DNA of 64,000 nt from Cavia porcellus (lineage: Eukaryota; Chordata; Mammalia; Rodentia; Caviidae). The stretch is taken from positions 2,756,785-2,820,784 of the forward strand of contig NW_026947502.1 of NCBI RefSeq assembly GCF_034190915.1, written 5' to 3'. This document shows, one piece after another, positions 57,400-64,000 of this stretch. The number at the start of each line of letters is the position of its first letter. The stretch's first letter is position 1. The translations under genes were made by a program, and so were the position numbers. Under the pieces are notes generated by a model, which saw only the letters and a list, made by a program, of their open reading frames with translations, made no database searches and was not told the origin of the DNA.

Positions 57400-58546
57400 A
57401 TATGTTTCTGTTTTGAGCTTTCTTGAACCAGAAGCAACTTATCACAGTGTTTCTGGCACTGGGTACACTCTGGAATGGGTGGGCAGGATTTCCCTACTTC
57501 CTGCCCTGGCTATTAAGGCTCCTGTTTTGGAGGAACCTGTTCAAGAACATTCGAGCTGTTTACAATCTTTCCCACGTCCCATTTCCAACAGCTGCATTCA
57601 GTAACCTTCAGCATTTAGCTATTTGCACTTCTCCAAATTTTGTGGCGTAGTGTTCAAAGTGGGCTCACTGGGTCAAACACATGTAGAGATTTCATGCAGA
57701 CTGTTTAATTTCCCAAGCATGGTTTTTAATCATTTTTCTATTGGCAGCAGCTTAATATGTAAAATGCCATTTTCTACAATTTCACCCATAAATTAGATTT
57801 TGCAGTTTTCCCAACTACAATAGCTGAGAAGTTGGATCTTAGTGTAGTTTCTAATTTAACTTCTCTTAATAGGTGGAGCATGTTTTCGTATATTTCATAT
57901 ATTTCAGAAATTTTAATGCCTCTTCTTTTTGTCCAGCTTAATTTTATTACTATGCTCTCCTCTCCGGTGTCTCACCCTCTGAAGTCCAGGGGGAACGTTC
58001 TGTGTTGAAGAGCGGGATCCCCGGCTGCAGTGCGCACTCCTTGCAAGGCATTCCCGCCCGCTGTCCTCACAGGAGGGCCCTGGAGGAAAGTTTCACTGAG
58101 CTGCGGATTCTCTGCCGTATCTGGTCACACACAATGCTCAGCTCACTGCCTTTCAGGTTTACCTGAAACTATGAACCCGGAGGGAACAAGAAGGACCGTA
58201 GTCAGCACTGACTGTCCTATAATGACAGGAATGAACACTTGTGGCAGAACACCAGGGACATTACAGACATGCAATGCACACTTCCCTGTAACGTATACTG
58301 GGCTGTGGCGGACCGCCCAGCAGTTCTTGGCTGCCGTGTCTTCGGTGAGCGGAGTCCCTGGTGTGGAAGAAGCAGGCTGCGGAGTCACAGTGAGATGTCC
58401 GCTCCTCTTGGCATAAGGCCAGCCTCCTGTACCATGCTCACCAGCAGGGGTCACATCTGAGCGCATCCAGCCTGGCCAGCTGCCTCAGGGGACCTCAGTA
58501 GCCACCCCAGTGCCCTGAGCCAGGAGAGCAGGAGGCTCAGGCCACC
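57400..58546. other. IRG-3 3' flank, partly shared with unit 1; no other gene
   Basis: 57.41-57.84 kb is the diverged partner of 26.02-26.3 kb and 28.53-28.62 kb. From 57.85 kb to the IRG-3 stop nothing else is recognised. Confidence 0.5.
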
Positions 58547-59845
58547 TCAGTTTCCCTCTTTCTGTAGCCCCGCAGAGCCAACAGAGGCACTGAAAAGGTC
58601 TTCTTTTGCAAGGAGAGCTTTCACATCACTTGCCACAATGTCCAGGAAATAATTTTGTAAATAAAATGTCTTTGTAAATTGAAGGCCGGTGGCAATGGGT
58701 CCTCCGGTGACTAAAAGAACCATCTCAACCATCTGCTTTGTCTTCTCCCAGAAGGACTCATCGCTCTCGGCTGACAGCAAGTCTGGAGACTGCAGGTTTG
58801 CCTTGAGGTCCTCCAGGGACACGTGCAAATCCTGGGCCATCTTTTCTAGGGATTCGTCATCCACCCCAAAGTGGGACCTGTACAGGCTCAGGGTGTCCTC
58901 CAGCTTCTTTCTTTCACTGTCACTGAAGAGGCCCACGAGAGGGACGGCGGCCCACGCTCCGGCCTTCAGGGCCTCCAGCCAGATCTTCTGCTTCAGGGAA
59001 TCTCTCTTCCCATTGACGGCGGCTTCCGTAACGCTGGACAGGCGCTGCATGAAGGCGTGACGCTTGTGGGCAGGCAGGTCCCTCACGAGGGTGCTCTGCA
59101 ACTCAGGGAAGTCGTAGGCACACACATCAAGGCTGGAGACCAAGAAGATCTTATCGGCTACCACCCTGGCCTCCTGCAACTGTGCCAGACCGCAATTTCG
59201 GATCTCTTGCAGGACCTTGTCCTTATCAAAGGTCAGTGGCCGCGCTTTTTGACAACTGACTAAAGCATTATCAATTTTCGTCTGAATAAAGTACACCTTC
59301 TTCTTGATTTGTGCAATAGCTTTAGCCAACTCTATATCGTTGCATTTGAGGCGGGTAGCAAAGATGATAAAGAAGAGGTCGCAATCAGGAATTTCCTTCA
59401 GATACTCCTGCAGTGGGAAGTTAGGGCGCCCGAGGCCGGGCAGGTCCCACAGTGTCACCCCCGGGCACTTTGAAGAGTGTACGCAGTTGCCTGCAGGGTT
59501 GTCGCCATGGGCCCCGTGGGAGCCACACCTTCCTCTTCATCCCACGTCCCCCGCAGGGCATTGATGAAAGTGGACATTCCTGCTCCACTCTCCCCTGTCA
59601 CTGCGATGCTCAGGGGCTCATTCTCCATGTCTTCCAGGGCAGCTTTGATTGCAGAAGCCGCTTCCCGAAGGTTCCCCTGCTCCAGATGTGAGCGAATGAA
59701 ACCCCAGGCTTGCTGTGAGGAGGTTTGGCTCTTCATCTTCAAATTTTTACAAACCGTGCAAAGGCTGTAACAAGCAGAAGTGGCGTCCTCTATGTAGATG
59801 GTGTGCAGGAGGAGGACCTGGGGGTGCCAAAGGCACTGGCGGGAG
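58547..59845 (-). pseudogene. IRG-3: IRG GTPase with GMS-type P-loop, original start lost, frameshifted
   Basis: The exon begins after acceptor CCCCTGCAG (ends 59846), placed as in IRG-1 and IRG-2. At the position of their ATG there is no start codon; the first in-frame ATG is at 59734-59736, about 31 codons later. The P-loop is GESGAGMS, with Met where the catalytic Lys stands in IRG-1 and IRG-2. This is the hallmark of the regulatory Irgm class. The frame breaks just before G3: 32 nt separate the conserved Tyr codon from the TGG of WDLPG, against 33 in IRG-2, so one base is missing near 59458-59475, and the upstream frame stops at 59455. The downstream frame has DLPG, TKID and a C-terminal domain very close to IRG-2 (for example LKQKIWLEALK and VPLVGLFSDSERKKLEDTL). 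It is either a GMS-class pseudogene or a GKS gene that acquired Met by mutation or conversion. Confidence 0.85.
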
Positions 59846-60289
59846 CTGCAGGGGAAGGTCAGGGGTTAGCACAGCAGGGAGGCCTTGGGCTTCCTCTTAG
59901 ATCCCCACAGAGCCTCCCCCCACCACCTTCCCTGGGTCCCCAGGCCTGGCCTGCACCTCTAGGCCAGGTGCAGATTTGGCCCCGCCCCAGGCTCATTCAA
60001 AGCCTGGACTGCCTGCTCCTTCAGGAACCCTTCACTTTTCAAGGTCTGATGTCCTGTGGAAACATCTGTGTCTCCTACTAGTTATATTGTTTTAGCTGTT
60101 TTCGTTGTTAGGAAAATAACTGCATGCGGTGGCCATCTAAAAGGTAGCGGCTGAGCACCACGTCCCTCTGCTGTGTGAAGGTGACGCCTGGCTGCATGGC
60201 TGACCCTAAAGCTACAATGGTCACGCCAGTGTGGTGCTTGTGAAAGAACAGACAGGTACCGAGTGGAGCAAGGCACAGAATCAGCGTAA

Positions 60290-61240
60290 CTCACAGGAGC
60301 GCAGTCAAGGGAGCTTAGACAAGAGGCGAAGGCAACCCAGAGGACCAAGGGTTCCCTCTGGAAGCAGCGCTGGCCCAGGCCGGCCCTGTGATCCGGAGCT
60401 CACACCCTTCACAGAACTGAACCTAAGTTGGGTATGGACCTAAATGTAACAGGCAAAACCACAGAAATCCAAGAAGGCAACAAGACAAAACCCGTAGGAC
60501 CCAGGAGGAGGTGGGTAAAAAAAAGAACAGAAAAGATAAACATGAAAAAATCAACAAGGTGCACTTCGTTAAAATTTAAGAGTTTTCACTGTGTAATGCA
60601 GTAGCAAGGGAGCGAAGACAGTCTGCGGACTGGCCAAAAAGTGTCTGCAAAAACCCACGTGTGGCAGTGCACATCTGTGATCCCAGTAGGCTGAGAGGCA
60701 GAGGCAGGAGGGCCACGATGCAGGACTAGCCTGGCACACTTAGCCGGGGCACAGCTCAGCGCGAAGGGTCTGGAGCCAGCCGGGCCGTGTTTCAAGAAAA
60801 ACAGTTACAAGCGACCTGCAATAGTATAACTCAAACTGTGCCGCAGACTCTTAAAGCCGGACAATAAGAAAACAAACAATGCTATGAAAAAGGAGCCGAA
60901 ACCTTAGCAGACCCCTCACCGAGAAGACACTGAGATGGACGCAGGCATGAGCTTCTAGAAAAGGCAACATTATGAAACATTTGAAAACTCAGGGATTGTC
61001 AGGGGCTGAAGGCTGGCATGCGAAGGCCCAGCACAAAGGACTTTAGACGAGAGACAGCTGGTGTGACCACACATTTGGCTCCGTATGTTTGTCCACCCGT
61101 CGGCAACTGGCTCCGAGAGCCAGTCTGAGCTCCCATTGGGCCGCTGAGGCTTCGTCATGGTGGGCCCCTCTGCTGTACTCCGGAGGAGGACGCGGACAGT
61201 GTCTCTGCAGAAGCCTCTGCAGAGTCTACAAATATTTTTT
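60290..61240. repeat. Ancient LINE-1 3' end in the IRG-3 intron
   Basis: GAAATCCAAGAAGGCAACAA and GATTGTCAGGGGCTGAAGGC correspond to the L1 ORF2 end/3' UTR remnants in the other two introns. A B1-like SINE sits at about 60652-60800. Confidence 0.55.
60652..60800 (+). repeat. B1-like SINE (diverged)
   Basis: GTGGCAGTGCACATCTGTGA and GAGGCAGAGGCAGGAGGGCC. Confidence 0.6.
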
Positions 61241-62720
61241 CTAAAATGAAAAGTATTCTAAACAATAGAGGTATGAACAGAAAGAAAGGAAAACATGGGG
61301 ATTATTTGCTTGGGGTTTTCTAGGAGCCAGCCTGCCTCCTCTGGAGAGCCCTCACCAAAGGTAGCCAGGCAGAGAGGGAAGCTGCTGGGCCTGTCAGGGC
61401 AGAGGGAGTCACAGGAGAGGAGAGGTGTGAGCAAAGGCTGCAGGAGGGGCTAGAAGGGGTCCTGCCACATGCAGCTAGCTAAGGAGGCCTTGTCACCTCC
61501 CCGGAGGCAGTGGCTTGTCCTGGTTCTACAGCCTGGGCCTGATAATGGAAGAATCATTCCTTTAAGACAATGTACCAAGAAAGATATGCCCAGGACTAAA
61601 TATAATGAGCGAGGTACAAGACCTGCACCTCACAGAGAGCAAGCACAGAATTTTTAGGCCAGGACCTAAGAAACCTCAAGTCAAGTTGACATCCGGGCAG
61701 CACTCAGGCTGAAGTAGTGCCTCTGGCTGCAAGTCTGGGACTGGGCACGTCCTTCCAGGGCCTCCTGGAAGTCACCTGCTGCAGCCCAGAGGGCAGGAGT
61801 AGCAAGGACACTCCGAGAAATAACTGTTCCGGGCACGAATACAAGATCTGGTTTAGCGTCCGTGACCAGGGATGCAAGCTTACTCTGTGGAGGTGGAAGT
61901 GAGGAGGCCTGATGTCACCAGGCAGCAGGGATGCAGTAGCCACGAATGAGCCAACTGTCAGCGCTTCTGCCTACACATCGGGGGTCTCTCACGGAATGGG
62001 AGGGGAACTCTGAGTGCTGGCAGCTGCATGGCCAACACATTCTGGTGGGAAAGCAGCTCCCCGCCCCGCACCCTGCAGCTCCTCTGAAAACAGAATCCCA
62101 AAACACAGAGTCAGATAGCCGGACAGTTAGAGAGCAGTGTCCAGCCAGGGCCTCAGTGAGGACCGGGCTAGCGAGACCTCAGCCTCGGGGCATCACCTTG
62201 TGCATTTCTAGAGGTGTCAGGGTGGGGTCACCTCAGAGGGCTTGGAAGTGTCTGCTGAGACTGGTGCTGAGCACATAAGGGAGCGGGGACCAAGTGACAG
62301 GAATGGGAGAGAACAGGTGAGGACATACAAATCTGTGGCTTCAGCAAATTCCGAGCACACAGAGCCACGCCTGATGTCCAAGTGCCACACAGAGCCATAC
62401 GCTGTGCCTGGACCTCTGTTAAATGTTAGTTTCTGCTCCACAATTAAGGTGCCATAGCCAGGGCAAAGCACTCCCCAGGATTCCTGGGGCCTCGATGTAG
62501 AGCGGTTAGGAGTGTCAGCCGGGTGTGAGCAGGAGAGAAGTGGGAGGGAGGGAGGCACACCACAGTCAGCCTTGCTCAGATAAACCTCAGGAGTGTGTGC
62601 ACACGTGCACACAATTCCTCATCTCACCCTAGTGGCTGGACAGACGCTAATGATTTTCGCCTTCAGCTCAGGGCTCAAAGATACTGAGTGGTGGGAGGCA
62701 ACCACAGACTGACCCTTAGT

Positions 62721-63142
62721 TGTTGGGAGCCGCAGCCCCGAGCCCGGTCGCCTCACTTGGCGGACGTGAGGCCTGTAGTAAAGAGTAAAGCCTGAGGTAG
62801 ATTACCCCTCCCATCGAGCACGTTAGTTTCCTGCTTACCGCGTAAGCAACCCGCTCAACAATATAGTCTGCCTGGCAACTGATGATGTTAGCCAATCAGC
62901 TTGCCTTGCTTACTTTAACATGATTGGACACTGTATCCGTATATATACTGGTGCCACCCCTGGGGGGGAAGAAGAAGCCCGGAAGTAGAAGCCCAGAAGG
63001 AGCCGCGGGGAGCGGACCAAAGGAGGCTTCGGCTGGGAGCGATCCCAGGGCAGGCTGTACGGAGAAGGAAAATAAAAGAAAAGGTTGTCCACTGCCAGAC
63101 TTTGTCGTGTGTCCTTCCTGCCGGCCAGGAGCGACATCGACA
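62721..63142 (+). repeat. Solo IAP-type class II LTR in the IRG-3 intron
   Basis: 422 bp, TGTTGGGAGCCGCAG...GCGACATCGACA. The TGTTGGGAGCCGC start is typical of IAP LTRs. A perfect 6-bp duplication CTTAGT flanks it (62715-62720 and 63143-63148). It has TATA-like GTATATATAC near 62940 and AATAAAAG near 63071. It is a different LTR family from the one at 18890, and lies antisense to IRG-3. Confidence 0.9.
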
Positions 63143-63632
63143 CTTAGTAAGTGTCTGGCCTGGGATTCAAGGCCAATCAGGCCTCCTGCAAGCTCAGAGC
63201 TCTTTGCAGAGGCACAGCACACACACACACACACACGATTTGGTGAGGACGGGAGTCCCCGAGGCCCAGAGTGAAGACGGCCGGGGTCTGCACCCCTCTG
63301 TCTGGAGGACAGCCCTTGTCTCCCAACGGGAAGTGTTCAGGTGCCTAGATGGCCGTGTGAGGCTGGAGTCTCAGTAGAGGACCCTTCTCACGGCCACTGC
63401 TGTTTGTCACGTGACCTTTCTGCAGTGCAAAGGGCAGCCTGACAGGCCTCTGGAAACATCCAAAGTATTAAAACTCTCGGCTTGGTTCATGGCTGTTCCC
63501 CTATCCCCCTCCTCACCCTTCTGAGTTCATAACGCCTGGAAGCAAGAGTCCAGGTTCTGCCCCCTTCAGACTTACTGATCTCCAGTTCTATTTTTAAAGC
63601 ATGTATTAATTCCAAAATATTTTCTCACTCAC

Positions 63633-63860
63633 CAGGTCCTTGGAGAAAACAGGTTTGTGGTGTCAGAGTGGAGCTCTTCTGTATATCCCCTAGAAGAGCT
63701 GAATGTGCGGGGTGTGGTGAAGCCCTGCTGTCCACACCTGTCCTCCCTGGGCAGTGCAGGTCAGGGCCAGGCTCAGCACACAGGAAAACTGCACCTTGAG
63801 TGAGGAGCTGAGGACTGAAACCTCCCCAGGCTCTGCCCTCCTCAGGCAGGAATCTGAGCA
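63633..63860 (-). other. IRG-3 non-coding first exon (approximate right-hand edge)
   Basis: It is nearly identical to the unit-2 exon at a constant offset of 12060 bp with no gaps, and has the same CCTG|GTGAGT exon end. The gene it serves (IRG-3) is frameshifted. Confidence 0.6.
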
Positions 63861-63909
63861 GCAGCAGGGCAGGGAGGAGCCCAGAGCTCAGGGCCCTGAC
63901 CCTGCAGGG

Positions 63910-63950
63910 ACAGGAAAGTGAAACTGAAGGTGCTCTTCCCAGAAGCAGGG
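63910..63950 (-). promoter_or_regulatory. IRG-3 interferon-responsive promoter core (ISRE + GAS)
   Basis: The minus strand of 63913-63925 reads AGTTTCACTTTCC, a full ISRE match. 63936-63944 is TTCCCAGAA, a perfect GAS element that differs from the unit-2 GAS at its central variable position only. The upstream part of the promoter runs off the window end. Confidence 0.78.
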
Positions 63951-64000
63951 CCACTGCCAGGCAGGGGAAGTGAGAGGCACCCTGGTTATTCTTTCTCATC

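Larger units (their letters stand above)
59846..63632 (-). other. IRG-3 intron, 3.79 kb
   Basis: Minus-strand donor GTGAGT is at 63627-63632 and acceptor AG at 59846-59847. It contains LINE-1 3' remnants (60.29-61.24 kb), a B1-like SINE, sequence shared with the other IRG introns (61.3-62.7 kb) and a solo IAP-type LTR (62721-63142) found in no other unit. Confidence 0.65.

Overview
The window is mammalian nuclear DNA, almost certainly from a non-murine rodent. Evidence: dozens of tRNA-derived ID-type SINEs (A box TAGCTCAGCG, B box GAGTTCGATCC, A-rich tail), 7SL-derived B1-like SINEs, ID+B1 dimers, MaLR and IAP-type LTRs, and spliced host genes with GT-AG introns. The commonest ID subfamily (a CCTGCCTTGCAAGCAGG arm followed by CAGTCG and a GGTACCGATAAAA 3' end) is not the murine one. 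I cannot name the species.

Layout. 1-12.2 kb: no supportable gene; SINEs of both families, one MaLR LTR and probably one more LTR. 12.3-16.5 kb: a class I (gammaretrovirus-like) endogenous retrovirus with both LTRs, a tRNA-His primer site, a broken gag and almost no pol. 18.3-18.7 kb: a solo LTR of the same family. 18.9-22.4 kb: a class II (betaretrovirus/IAP-like) non-autonomous provirus with near-identical LTRs, a 6-bp target duplication, an open 435-codon gag, and pol reduced to two joined remnants. 22.5-23.0 kb: an orphan CpG island directly beside that provirus.

24.9-64 kb: a tandem array of immunity-related GTPase (IRG) genes, all on the minus strand. IRG-1 (29.9-31.1 kb) is broken by one frameshift. 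IRG-2 (40.06-41.34 kb) is intact, 427 aa, with a GKS-type P-loop and an N-terminal Met-Gly. IRG-3 (58.5-59.8 kb) has a frameshift, has lost its original start codon and carries a GMS-type P-loop. Each coding exon has its own non-coding first exon upstream (donors at 35.08, 51.57 and 63.63 kb). Each first exon lies downstream of a promoter with an ISRE and a GAS element, the expected switches for interferon/STAT1/IRF control. The three units share flanks and remnants of one ancient LINE-1 inside the intron, so they arose by segmental duplication. The promoters of units 2 and 3 are about 98.5% identical without gaps over the visible 376 bp, which points to later homogenisation.

The IRG-2 intron is 10.2 kb against about 3.8-3.9 kb in its neighbours. 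The extra length is one nested insertion (43.17-49.68 kb): a MaLR provirus whose internal region holds a solo class II LTR and whose 3' LTR holds a 3.8-kb LINE-1-derived element with an ORF1-like region but no reverse transcriptase (HAL1-like). A 5'-truncated copy of the same LINE family lies at 53.9-54.5 kb. A solo IAP-type LTR sits in the IRG-3 intron.

Functionally the window is an interferon-inducible cell-autonomous defence locus with one likely working effector gene, in a region heavily colonised by retroelements. No tRNA, rRNA, CRISPR or prokaryotic feature is present.
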